Source: a bacterium (GTDB taxonomy: Bacteria; Bacillota; Clostridia; Lachnospirales; Lachnospiraceae). From it: DNA of 35,529 nt. A program made the translations under genes and the position numbers. Positions 24,959-32,806 of the stretch are shown in pieces. The notes under the pieces were generated by a model that saw only the letters and a program-made list of their open reading frames with translations, did not search any database and was not told the origin of the DNA. How positions within the stretch are numbered: position 1 is the stretch's first letter; every line of letters starts with the position of its first letter. The DNA is taken from positions 1 to 35,529 of the forward strand of contig JAUNSO010000030.1 of NCBI GenBank assembly GCA_030539165.1, written 5' to 3'.

Positions 24959-26335
24959 TCATGAAATATTCTGTATCCAGTCTGCCAGACGTATCTCCTT
25001 AGACTCCTTCATTGCCTCGGCAAGCTGACCGCGTCTGCAGATATTATATTTTCTGAATATGTTGGTGATATGACTCTTGACTGTGCGCTCTGAAATAAAC
25101 AGCTTTTCTGAGATCTCTGCATTGGACATACCGCAGATCAGCAGACTTGCAACCTCCTGTTCCCGTTTGGTCAGTCCGATGACATCATCATTTAAGATTT
25201 CCTTCTGAAACGGGATCAGCTTCTTCAAATATCCTGTACCGAGAGTTCGTATGTACTGTTCACCCTCCGGAGCATAGTTTCTGACCGTTTCATACAGCAG
25301 CCGGTCAAATGTCTGTACATACTCTGCCACTATGAGCCACAAGCCATCCGGCGCGATCTTCTCCACCACTCTGATCATTGCCTGCTGTCCCAGTTCAAAC
25401 AAGCCCATCTTCAGGTAAGAGCATACGCGTAATATATCGAGATAGACATCCGTGATCACATCGTTAAAACCATAAACCTTCTGTGCAGCATCTGCTTCCT
25501 GTAGAGAACGAATGCTGTCACCGCTATAGGTGAGATACTGAATCTGTGTAAACAGCGCGTTTTCAAAGGTGGATCCAAGAATCTTCTTTTCAATATTCTG
25601 AAAGCCCCAAGGTGTCGCTATAAAGCCAAAGTCTCCGTTCCTGACCCACTCCGGTACACTGTGCAGAAAACCGATCGCCAGATCCTGTCTGCTGCTGATC
25701 TGCCTTGCAAGCTCGGCACAAGCACGTTCCTTCTCCGTAATACCTGCCGCCATCTTATTGATGTACCCGGAAGCATGCTCCCACAAAGCACGATCCTGCA
25801 AATGTCTTGCAATCCCTGTCAACGTATCTGCCGCACACAGTGCGACCATCCCCTCTTTTGCAGCCAGTGCCGCTGTAAATGCCTCTGCTGCGAGTTTCCT
25901 TGCCACTGTCATGTCACCTCTGTAGAATGCAAGCTGCGCCTGATAGCATACATAAGCACTGCTTTTCACGCCTGTCAGCTTGTAATAAAGTGTACAGATT
26001 TCCTGTACCTTTTCTGCATTTTCCTCTGCATGTCCCGGCTTTATGTTACATAATGCATATACATTGAAATAATCATGAAATGGATACGGAATATATGCCA
26101 GACGTGATTTCTGCCCGTGGAGAAGCCTCACTGCCTCCTGATAGACAGCACACAGCCGATTCACATCCCGCACGTACTCAATGGATGTGATCAGCAGATA
26201 TTCTGCCCGCAGAGCATCATTATCCGGTACCTTTTCTATTTTTGTCTTTACCCGTTCTATATCCCTAAGGTATGCCGGCAAATCTCCCCACTGTATCTGC
26301 GTATAGGCATGATCTAACAGCTTTATCATTTCCAT
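24959..26335 (-). CDS. LuxR-family transcriptional regulator with helical repeat domain
   Basis: The 458-aa protein has a long alpha-helical N-terminal region (about residues 1-380) resembling tetratricopeptide repeats, with no receiver or ATPase motif. A C-terminal LuxR helix-turn-helix (about 388-450) has GLTKREQEVASLLICGMSNA and the recognition region SERTVKSHITNIFRKY. Such proteins bind DNA through the helix-turn-helix, with the helical repeat domain sensing a ligand or partner. AAGGGG lies 9 nt before the ATG; a second ATG two codons later is possible. It begins 61 bp after the AbiEii gene with no terminator between. The downstream secreted-protein gene is the most likely target. Confidence 0.9.
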   Translation of the reverse strand: MEMIKLLDHAYTQIQWGDLPAYLRDIERVKTKIEKVPDNDALRAEYLLITSIEYVRDVNRLCAVYQEAVRLLHGQKSRLAYIPYPFHDYFNVYALCNIKPGHAEENAEKVQEICTLYYKLTGVKSSAYVCYQAQLAFYRGDMTVARKLAAEAFTAALAAKEGMVALCAADTLTGIARHLQDRALWEHASGYINKMAAGITEKERACAELARQISSRQDLAIGFLHSVPEWVRNGDFGFIATPWGFQNIEKKILGSTFENALFTQIQYLTYSGDSIRSLQEADAAQKVYGFNDVITDVYLDILRVCSYLKMGLFELGQQAMIRVVEKIAPDGLWLIVAEYVQTFDRLLYETVRNYAPEGEQYIRTLGTGYLKKLIPFQKEILNDDVIGLTKREQEVASLLICGMSNAEISEKLFISERTVKSHITNIFRKYNICRRGQLAEAMKESKEIRLADWIQNIS

Positions 26336-26396
26336 ATGGATTTTCCCCTTCGGCTTTGATATCAGATAATTTTAATCTTATGCTTTTCATTGTTCC

Positions 26397-27293
26397 TCAC
26401 ATCCATTTGTAGTTAACAGCAGACCAACTTTCAGTGTATTCTTCGTTTTCTACTGCCGCTGAAAACGGCTTTGCAAGAAACGTATTTACTATTTCTAGTA
26501 CTGTACTGAAATCATCAGTTTTAATACCAGTCTTGTGGGTAAAGGCTTTCCATTTTTTTTGCATAGCTGAATCATCTGAAAAGCTCATAATCTGCTCGAA
26601 TTGTTCAACTGTGAAACTACGTCCCCGGTTTTCAAAAGTCATTTTAAAAGCTTTGGTCAAGACCCCACCGTCAAAATTGAACTTATTTGCAAGGTAATAG
26701 ATATCGTAATAATCTTTCATTCGGCTCGAAAATTCCATTAGACTGAGAATTGCATCAAGTTTCTCAGCAATAGTCGTTTCAAGAGAATATGTATTTACTG
26801 TCGGTGTAGAAAAATCATCAAGCTGCGTTGGAATTTTTCGTTTTTCCTGCTTCGGCACGATAACATCACCGACTCCGAAATCAATACTAAATGGTGTTTT
26901 GGTATTTTTGATATATGCTACAAGTGAAGCGCCGATACCTGCATACTTCTTTTGAACAGCAATTGGTGCAACGTCCTTAATTTCAAATGTTATAAAATCA
27001 TTTTTCGTTGGAGCGGCAATAATCTCCTCTAACACCTCTTTTAACTTTTCAGGAGTATTGGATACTTTCTGAATAAGAAAATCCACATCCACTGTTACTC
27101 TGCTGTCAAAGTTGGTAACTGAATAAATAAACAATCCGCCTTTTAATACAAGATTTTCTGTATACTTTGATTTTTCCAGGCGTCGCAGAAACTCCTCTTG
27201 GCAAAAAAGCTGCAAACAAAGCTGATAACTTCTACCACTTTCTTTTGCTTTGTTTTTTAGTCTTGCAAGTATGGATGCAGCCATATCAGCCAT
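26397..27293 (-). CDS. abiEii: AbiEii nucleotidyltransferase toxin (type IV toxin-antitoxin)
   Basis: The 298-aa protein has the nucleotidyltransferase core of the AbiEii/AbiGii family. KGG at residues 51-53 is followed by a DVD pair (Asp69, Asp71) in RVTVDVDFLI, then SIDFGVGD, a Lys in TTIAEKLDAI and RMKDYYDIYYL near the middle. AbiEii is a bacteriostatic toxin proposed to transfer nucleotides to an RNA target; the system blocks some phages and stabilises mobile DNA. It overlaps the antitoxin gene by 8 bp, so the two are co-translated. An ATG three codons in is an alternative start. Base composition is more A/T-rich than the flanking genes, consistent with acquisition. Confidence 0.92.
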   Translation of the reverse strand: MADMAASILARLKNKAKESGRSYQLCLQLFCQEEFLRRLEKSKYTENLVLKGGLFIYSVTNFDSRVTVDVDFLIQKVSNTPEKLKEVLEEIIAAPTKNDFITFEIKDVAPIAVQKKYAGIGASLVAYIKNTKTPFSIDFGVGDVIVPKQEKRKIPTQLDDFSTPTVNTYSLETTIAEKLDAILSLMEFSSRMKDYYDIYYLANKFNFDGGVLTKAFKMTFENRGRSFTVEQFEQIMSFSDDSAMQKKWKAFTHKTGIKTDDFSTVLEIVNTFLAKPFSAAVENEEYTESWSAVNYKWM

Positions 27294-27891
27294 TAAGAAG
27301 TACCTCCATTACATTCATCAGTTTTGTGTAAACACGCATCTCCTTCGCGTATTTTGAAAGATTGCCCAAATTCTTATTATCATCTGCAACATAGGCATTA
27401 AGTGCCTTATTAAATAGCTCATTATCGAGCTTGGTACGATATTTAAAGCAATCGCAAATGGTACGCTCACGGTCATAAACAGAAAGTTTCACTTCATTAA
27501 AATTGCCTTCTGCTTTACCGATTTCAAATTGTGGATTTTGAATATAATATATTTTCATAGGCAGAGTATCAAATTTCAGTCTTGTTCTTGAAAATGTTCT
27601 CGGAACAGCGATAGACCATTGTCTTGGTGTAAAATCACTGTATCCATAATAAAAGAGCGCAGACTCAACACAAACAATGCCTTCTGGAAGAAGTGTCGCA
27701 AGTATTTGTTCTTCTTTTATATCTTCCTTTTTTGCAAGCTGATAATAACCATGTCGTATACGCATGATATATCCGTCATTGCACAAATTGGCTACATCAA
27801 AATTTGAAAGACCTGCGTAAACAAATTCGGAGGCTTTAGCAATACCACCTGCATTGAATATTATCTGTTCAGCAGTTTTCTTTTTGTCCAT
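27286..27891 (-). CDS. abiEi: AbiEi antitoxin and transcriptional repressor
   Basis: The 201-aa protein has an N-terminal winged-helix-like domain (about residues 1-70; GGIAKASEFVYAGLSNFDVANLC and the GYIMRIRHGYYQL wing) and a C-terminal AbiEi domain (about 75-195) with CVESALFYYGYSDF and VYDRERTICDCFKYR. AbiEi neutralises AbiEii without binding it, the type IV mode, and represses its own promoter. I chose the ATG at 27889-27891, with GGTGGGCG just upstream; the open frame begins 20 codons earlier, across the promoter region. This is a complete, apparently intact pair. Confidence 0.92.
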   Translation of the reverse strand: MDKKKTAEQIIFNAGGIAKASEFVYAGLSNFDVANLCNDGYIMRIRHGYYQLAKKEDIKEEQILATLLPEGIVCVESALFYYGYSDFTPRQWSIAVPRTFSRTRLKFDTLPMKIYYIQNPQFEIGKAEGNFNEVKLSVYDRERTICDCFKYRTKLDNELFNKALNAYVADDNKNLGNLSKYAKEMRVYTKLMNVMEVLLNG

Positions 27892-27941
27892 TCGCCCACC
27901 AACTTTCAAATTGCAATTATAAAAAACTGTGTTTCGAAAAT

Positions 27942-27970
27942 ATTTTAACACAAAAGAAAATAATCAGCAA
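27942..27970 (-). promoter_or_regulatory. Candidate promoter for the abiE pair
   Basis: On the minus strand TTGCTG (27965-27970) and TAAAAT (27942-27947) are 17 nt apart, about 50 nt upstream of the abiEi ATG. I did not find clear inverted repeats that would mark the AbiEi operator. Confidence 0.5.
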
Positions 27971-28003
27971 TAAACTTAATACATAAATTTCCATGCTGTT
28001 TTA

Positions 28004-29626
28004 CTATAGAAATATCTTTTGTGTGGCAATATGATCTGCAAATGTCTGGTCATGTTCCACGATGAGCATGGTCGGCTGGTATTTTAGGATTAGCTGTTCA
28101 ATCTGCATACGGGAGAAGACATCGATATAATTCAGTGGTTCATCCCAGATATAGAGATGTGCCTGCTGCAGCAGACTGCCGGCAATCAAGACCTTCTTTC
28201 TCTGTCCTTCGGAATAGTCCTCCATCGTTTTCTCGAACTGAACCCGCTCAAAGTCAAGCTGTCGCAGAATCGCCTTAAAGAGACTCTCTTCTACCCCACA
28301 GGCTCTGATATAATCCTCTAACGAGCCCTTTAGAAAAGACGTATCCTGATTGATGTAGGATATGAGCAGTCCGCTTGCCGCCTCCAGGCTTCCCTCTTTA
28401 ACAAAGGATTCTTCTGCTTTGCTGCATTCAGTCTGCTTACCGACATGATTCAAAACAGTTACATTTTGATTCTGCAGGATAGACTTGATTAGCGTGGATT
28501 TTCCGCATCCGTTCGCTCCCTGCAAAATCATGCGGTCGCCTCGCTTTAACTGCATCGTCAGATTCTTGATTACATATGCTCCACTACTGCTGTCTTTGAC
28601 ATCATCTCTTACATCACATTGATCCTGATCGACATGATTTCCAAAAGTCGCATATCCACAGGAATAATCCCTGCAGGCAATGTAAATCTCTTTATGATGT
28701 GTGAGCGGCATAAGCTTCAACTCTACCGGGCTCTCCAGATCCTTGAGCAGTCCCTGCTTCTCCTGAATGGCGGCTTCCGAACGGCTTGCAAAGGTCTTGC
28801 TCCGCTTCTGCATTTTCTTACTGCGTGCGCCGATGTAAGCGCGTGTGTCCAGAAAGCGGTCATGCTCCTTCACAGGATCGAACCCGATCTTCGTTGCCTC
28901 AACCTTGTCTGCCCACATGGCATTTTTCTTAGCCGCTTCATCCAGCTTTGCTATCTCATGCTTCAGCTTCTCATTTTCCGCAAGTTCAAAAGCATCTTTT
29001 TTCTGCTTATTCTCCCACCATGTACTGAAATTGCCTTTTTCCACTGTAATGGTATTGCGGTTTAAAACGAGCACATGATCCACACACTGGTCTAAGAACC
29101 ATCTGTCGTGTGATACCAGAATAAAGCCCTTCTTTGACTTCAGATATTCCACCAGCAGCTTTCTGGTCGGCATATCCAGATGATTCGTTGGTTCATCAAT
29201 CAGCAGAAATGCCTGTTCCCCTGAAAACAGCAGAGCCAGCATGACCTTCGTCCGCTCACCGTGGCTGAGTGTATGATATGGGCGATACAGAAGCTCTGCA
29301 TCCGTATGCAGCAAATCAAGCTCCCTGCAGATCTTCCAAAGCTCGTATTCCGGCTCCAGTCTCTCTATCACATCAATCGTGTTGTCTGTCATCCACGCTT
29401 CCTCTACCGGATACGGAAAATACTCAAATACCGTTGATGTTGTAATGCTTCCCCGGTATTCGTACTTTCCAAGCAGCAGATTTAGGAACGTCGTTTTGCC
29501 CTTCCCGTTTCTTCCGATTAAGCCTAGCTTCCAGTCGGTATCAATCGAAAACGATACATTTTCAAAAATATTATCAAAGCTGCCTTCATAACAAAAGGTC
29601 AGCCCGGATACATTCACCTGTGCCAT
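28004..29626 (-). CDS. Lsa-type ABC-F ribosomal protection protein
   Basis: The 540-aa protein has two ATPase domains and no membrane domain, the ABC-F layout. Domain 1 has Walker A GRNGKGKTT (38-46), signature LSHGE (120-124) and Walker B LLIDEPTNHLD (141-151). A charged helical linker (about 185-300) would reach the ribosomal tRNA site. Domain 2 has Walker A GANGCGKST (369-377), signature YSEGQ (471-475) and Walker B with WDEPLNYID (494-502). Both catalytic Glu residues are present. The WDEPLNYID form and the EEAWMTDNTIDVIERL segment resemble the Lsa group, whose known members protect ribosomes against lincosamides, streptogramin A and pleuromutilins. Resistance by this protein is inferred. 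Its gene is last in the yjdF-led operon, 13 nt after a flavodoxin-fold gene. Confidence 0.9.
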   Translation of the reverse strand: MAQVNVSGLTFCYEGSFDNIFENVSFSIDTDWKLGLIGRNGKGKTTFLNLLLGKYEYRGSITTSTVFEYFPYPVEEAWMTDNTIDVIERLEPEYELWKICRELDLLHTDAELLYRPYHTLSHGERTKVMLALLFSGEQAFLLIDEPTNHLDMPTRKLLVEYLKSKKGFILVSHDRWFLDQCVDHVLVLNRNTITVEKGNFSTWWENKQKKDAFELAENEKLKHEIAKLDEAAKKNAMWADKVEATKIGFDPVKEHDRFLDTRAYIGARSKKMQKRSKTFASRSEAAIQEKQGLLKDLESPVELKLMPLTHHKEIYIACRDYSCGYATFGNHVDQDQCDVRDDVKDSSSGAYVIKNLTMQLKRGDRMILQGANGCGKSTLIKSILQNQNVTVLNHVGKQTECSKAEESFVKEGSLEAASGLLISYINQDTSFLKGSLEDYIRACGVEESLFKAILRQLDFERVQFEKTMEDYSEGQRKKVLIAGSLLQQAHLYIWDEPLNYIDVFSRMQIEQLILKYQPTMLIVEHDQTFADHIATQKIFL

Positions 29627-29639
29627 TTAAAATCTCCAT

Positions 29640-30275
29640 TCATTCATAGTAGGGGCTAGGAGTATTGTAATCAAATCCATGAGATGCAAGCTGCTTTGTA
29701 ATGTTATTGCTCATTTTTCTTGTCATCACCTTCGCTATCAGAGCCGGCATTTTCATTGCAGCGTCATAATAAAGCGTTGCCGGAGAATCTTCTTGACGGC
29801 GGATATGCTCTGTGAAGGTCTCAAATGCCGGAACAATCTTCTTCGCGCACATATGCTTTTCCAACTCCTGACCATTGAGCATCGGACCGATTCCAATCAC
29901 GAAGCCCCCTGCGTAATGCATAGGACACTGCTCTGCAAAAAGCTCCAGCTGATGCAGTCCTGATTCATGTGTATGTACATAGGGCATTCCACCATTGATG
30001 ATGCCATATAGCTTCTGTCCATGACAGTTCCCCGGCTGCTTCTGCAGCGTTTCCAATAGCAGGGTCACGCGTGCAGGATAAGAATTCACATAGCACGGAC
30101 CTGCAATCACAATCGCTTCTGCCTGATTGACTGCATCTATGATATCCTGTAAGTCTGTCTTTGCATCAAACAATTCCTTTATATCTCCGCCAAGCTTCTT
30201 GTGTATACGTCTGCACAGCATCGTACTGGTTCCTTGTTTTCTTGGGCTGGCATTAATGATTAATACTTTACTCAT
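29640..30275 (-). CDS. Flavodoxin-fold NAD(P)H-dependent oxidoreductase
   Basis: The 211-aa protein starts with a Rossmann-like strand and the flavin phosphate loop NASPRKQGTST (residues 8-18), followed by the VIAGPCYVNSYPARVTLLLE segment typical of FMN-binding NAD(P)H reductases and a second flavin-contact loop near GIINGGMPYVHTHESG. The C-terminal 60 residues form extra helices. It probably reduces quinones, azo or nitro compounds, or flavins in the cytoplasm; the substrate is unknown. The start overlaps the previous gene by 8 bp with GGAGGTGA upstream. With the neighbouring flavodoxin it may form a two-part reductase. Confidence 0.85.
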   Translation of the reverse strand: MSKVLIINASPRKQGTSTMLCRRIHKKLGGDIKELFDAKTDLQDIIDAVNQAEAIVIAGPCYVNSYPARVTLLLETLQKQPGNCHGQKLYGIINGGMPYVHTHESGLHQLELFAEQCPMHYAGGFVIGIGPMLNGQELEKHMCAKKIVPAFETFTEHIRRQEDSPATLYYDAAMKMPALIAKVMTRKMSNNITKQLASHGFDYNTPSPYYE

Positions 30276-30795
30276 GACAAATCACCTCCAGTAATTCGTT
30301 GACACTTTTCTCCGGCTCTAGGATAAAGGATTGTCCCTGGATATTCATAATCCGAATATTTTCTGCTACAAGATTGTGAAAATATTTCTGTTCCTTCTCA
30401 CTGCATTCTTCCTTGACCCCGACCACATACTGATATCGGATATCACTTCTCATTCCCTTCACCATTTCACCACGTACCGCATGGTAATGTGTATCACCTA
30501 TGACACAGGTGCGGTCTATGACAGCCTTGACTGCTGAAGAGTAGGAGCCGAAGGTAACCGGTGTTACGGCAATCATGGTCTCACTCTTCACAAGAACTCT
30601 CAGAATGGGTTCCATATCATCCTTCTGGCAACATTTCCCGTATTCCTTCGTGCTGCAGTAGCCACAGCTGTAACAGGTACGAATATCCAGTCCCGCTGTT
30701 GAAATATATGCCGTTTCTTTTCCCTTTTCTTTTAATTTTGTCTCTAGCTCTCTTCCAAGCTCTTCACATGTCTCATCCACTATGATTGCAATCAT
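30268..30795 (-). CDS. Flavodoxin-fold protein with cysteine cluster
   Basis: The 175-aa protein has a flavodoxin-like fold: an initial strand, a CYSCGYCSTKEYGKCCQKDDM motif (about residues 41-61) and the VTPVTFGSYSSAVKAVIDR flavin-contact segment. The Cys-rich motif is shared by NADPH-dependent FMN reductases and iron-sulfur flavoproteins. The N-terminal phosphate loop normally seen as SPRxxGNT is missing, replaced by DETCEELG, so FMN binding may depend on its partner. It overlaps the acyltransferase gene by 4 bp (ATGA) and the next flavodoxin gene by 8 bp, so all three are translationally coupled. Confidence 0.82.
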   Translation of the reverse strand: MIAIIVDETCEELGRELETKLKEKGKETAYISTAGLDIRTCYSCGYCSTKEYGKCCQKDDMEPILRVLVKSETMIAVTPVTFGSYSSAVKAVIDRTCVIGDTHYHAVRGEMVKGMRSDIRYQYVVGVKEECSEKEQKYFHNLVAENIRIMNIQGQSFILEPEKSVNELLEVICHE

Positions 30796-32141
30796 TTTTC
30801 TTTCTCCTCTTTCTCTATTTGGTGCAGATACTCTCCTGCAAATTGAAGCTTTGTGGGGTTAAAGTCTTTTTGTTCTGAATAAATATAATAGCAGCAGTCA
30901 CGATTGGATAATACAATGCAGGCACCCCGTCCACGATAATTGTATTCTGTTTGTACGGACTCCCTCGTTTTATGAGGAAAGCTAAGCTTCAGATCAGGCA
31001 TTTTTAAAATAAAGGCATCCTGATTGAGAATCAGGTCTCCCTCACCGAGGGATACAAAACCTTTTGCATTTGGCAGTGCTTCAACACGGACTTTATATGG
31101 TATCTCAAATGAATCCTGTTCGATCCGCTGCCGTATTTCCTGTTCTGTCTGTGCTCTCTCCCACTCATACCAATCAGGGATTGTCACCTCGTCTGTATTA
31201 GACCATATACCTTCTTCTGATTCCACATAATTCTTCGGGTCACAGCCTGTTTGATCTTCCTGTGCACATTTCCGGTTCAGCACACCGTACTCATTCAAAT
31301 TCCATGATGCATCGCAGATACGGCATCTTAGAGAGCTTCCAATGCTTTCGGTCTCAAAGGATTTACCGCATACAGGACATTGATACAATACTTTATGTAA
31401 ACCTTCCGCCCTATTTGGTTCAGAAATTCTGATTTTTTGTTCAAGCTGCCATGCATATTCGTCATACTGCAGCTTTTCCTCGATTGTTTTCTGTATCTCA
31501 TCTGCCGCAGCAGACTCCAGCTGCTCCTTCGTATAGATGCATTCCAGTGTAGCTTCCATCCTCGTCTTTCTGGTATGCTCTTCATCCCAGAACGGATTCG
31601 CCAGATAGCTTCCGTGGACAGACAGCATGACAACAGGAACCTGCATCATCTTTGCAAGCTTTCCGAGGTTTCCCGGTAATGCTGCCGTTGTTCCTACATT
31701 CGCATGTCTGGATTCTGGGAATATCACAACAGACTGTCCCTGCTCCAGTGCATATTTGATATTTCTGACCACTGTATAGTCCGATACATATCTTCTCTTT
31801 CCGATGCATCCGATTCCACGATACAGTCCCTCACCAAATGCTGCAAAGCCCTCCATATCTGATACATAATTGGCCTGATGCGGAAATAAAGCAAGTGGCG
31901 CTATATAGTAATCCGAAAAGCCCTGATGTGTCGAAATCACAAGATACGGCGGCTTGATTTGCTTCCTGTTTCGCTGCTTCATGTCCTGTTGCTTCATGTT
32001 TCTATGTATAATCTTCAATCCGAATTTTCTGGTCATGACAAAGGACATTCCCCAGATAAGAGGCATCAAAAAAGGAGATTGCTTCACGGGTTTCCTGCTC
32101 ATATCAAAGGGTGTCATATCTCTTTTCTTATTTGTCAGCAT
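30792..32141 (-). CDS. PlsC-like acyltransferase fused to a zinc-ribbon domain
   Basis: The 449-aa protein has a PlsC-type acyltransferase domain (about residues 60-240) with the HX4D catalytic motif (His72, Asp77 in THQGFSD) and a second block FPESR (141-145) where FPEGT is usual. A zinc ribbon of two CXXC pairs (Cys255/258 and Cys273/276) and a C-terminal region of about 170 residues follow, containing a beta-rich part with LPNAKGFVSLGEGDLILN. The usual role of the family is acyl transfer to lysophospholipid. The domain combination is unusual, and the acceptor is unknown. AAAGGAGA precedes the ATG. It starts 33 nt after the yjdF stop with no strong terminator between. Confidence 0.8.
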   Translation of the reverse strand: MLTNKKRDMTPFDMSRKPVKQSPFLMPLIWGMSFVMTRKFGLKIIHRNMKQQDMKQRNRKQIKPPYLVISTHQGFSDYYIAPLALFPHQANYVSDMEGFAAFGEGLYRGIGCIGKRRYVSDYTVVRNIKYALEQGQSVVIFPESRHANVGTTAALPGNLGKLAKMMQVPVVMLSVHGSYLANPFWDEEHTRKTRMEATLECIYTKEQLESAAADEIQKTIEEKLQYDEYAWQLEQKIRISEPNRAEGLHKVLYQCPVCGKSFETESIGSSLRCRICDASWNLNEYGVLNRKCAQEDQTGCDPKNYVESEEGIWSNTDEVTIPDWYEWERAQTEQEIRQRIEQDSFEIPYKVRVEALPNAKGFVSLGEGDLILNQDAFILKMPDLKLSFPHKTRESVQTEYNYRGRGACIVLSNRDCCYYIYSEQKDFNPTKLQFAGEYLHQIEKEEKEK

Positions 32142-32166
32142 GTCTTCTCCTTTAAAATGAGAAACA

Positions 32167-32184
32167 GGGCAGTGTTACCTGCCC
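32167..32184 (-). other. Small hairpin across the yjdF stop codon
   Basis: GGGCAG pairs with CTGCCC across a 6-nt loop on the minus strand, with the stop codon (32175-32177) inside it and a mixed T-rich tract (TGTTTCTCATTTT) beyond. It is too short and the T run too broken to be a convincing terminator, so partial attenuation is the most that can be proposed. Confidence 0.3.
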
Positions 32185-32594
32185 CGATGCTTCTCTTTTC
32201 TTTTCTGCTGTTTCAGCTCGAATTGCAATTCTTTCTCGGCTTCACGCTGTTCGCGTGATTTCGTTTTTCGTTCCAGTTTACCTTCCTCCTGCATCAGTTT
32301 CAGAGCCTGCTGCGACTTCGTGCCAATCCCCGTGCTTTCCAGCTGCTTCTTCGCATCCCTTTGAAGACGTTTTGGATTGATGTGCTCTTTCACTTCCTTG
32401 ACGGAATCAACCGGCGGACTGAATCTCAGCCTGTTAAAATTCTTCATTAGGAACTCCTGTACTTCATAATCCTTTGGTTCCGCTCCAAACGTGACCTTGC
32501 AGGCAGTTAATTTACCAGCGGATTCCTTTTCAAAGACTCCAATCCAGAACGGATCATCGAACAGAACAGACAGTTTAATCATCATCTTATCCAT
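32175..32594 (-). CDS. yjdF: YjdF family protein (DUF2992)
   Basis: The 139-aa protein matches the YjdF family: KLSVLFDDPFWIGVFEK near the start, the central FGAEPKDYEVQEFLM and FNRLRFSPPV segments, and a very basic C-terminal tail with REAEKELQFELKQQKRKEK. Its biochemical function is unknown; it is conserved in Firmicutes and often follows the yjdF riboswitch, which responds to azaaromatic compounds. The ATG at 32592-32594 has GGGGG 7 nt upstream, and this site is buried in a hairpin. It leads four further genes in the same direction, separated by 33 nt or less. Confidence 0.93.
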   Translation of the reverse strand: MDKMMIKLSVLFDDPFWIGVFEKESAGKLTACKVTFGAEPKDYEVQEFLMKNFNRLRFSPPVDSVKEVKEHINPKRLQRDAKKQLESTGIGTKSQQALKLMQEEGKLERKTKSREQREAEKELQFELKQQKRKEKHRGR

Positions 32595-32597
32595 GAT

Positions 32598-32639
32598 GGT
32601 TCCCCCTTTGTATTTTAATGTAACAAAGAAGGGACAACC
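32598..32639 (-). promoter_or_regulatory. Hairpin sequestering the yjdF ribosome binding site
   Basis: On the minus strand GGTTGTCCCTTCTTTGT (32623-32639) pairs with ACAAAGGGGGAACC (32598-32611) across an 11-nt loop, with a two-base bulge. The GGGGG ribosome binding site of yjdF lies in the 3' arm. The 5' arm abuts the aptamer, the arrangement expected of a riboswitch acting on translation. Confidence 0.7.
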
Positions 32640-32703
32640 AAGGAGGCAGGTTACTGATATCCGTATCTCTACGAATACTCCCGGACTACCTACCGGGACG
32701 TGT
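32640..32703 (-). promoter_or_regulatory. yjdF-type riboswitch aptamer
   Basis: On the minus strand the leader folds into a CCCGG/CCGGG hairpin (32680-32697) whose loop carries TAGGTAGT, then a second hairpin ATTCGTA-GAGA-TACGGAT (32659-32676), then ACCTGCC (32645-32651). The loop TAGGT can pair with ACCTG to form a pseudoknot. The sequence, including GGTAGGTAG and CAGTAACCTGCCTCC, agrees with my recollection of the yjdF motif, and the gene downstream is yjdF. The class is reported to bind diverse azaaromatic compounds. Boundaries are approximate. Confidence 0.85.
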
Positions 32704-32721
32704 TTTTATCTTTGCAAAAAC

Positions 32722-32750
32722 ATTGTATGATATTCTTCCGGTTCTTTCAA
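32722..32750 (-). promoter_or_regulatory. Candidate promoter of the yjdF operon
   Basis: On the minus strand TTGAAA (32745-32750) and TACAAT (32722-32727) are 17 nt apart. Transcription would start near 32715, just ahead of the aptamer and about 120 nt before the yjdF start codon. Confidence 0.65.
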
Positions 32751-32806
32751 CCTGACAAATGTAATGAATATAGCCATCGCATGAAATCATATCATATATT
32801 GATTTT

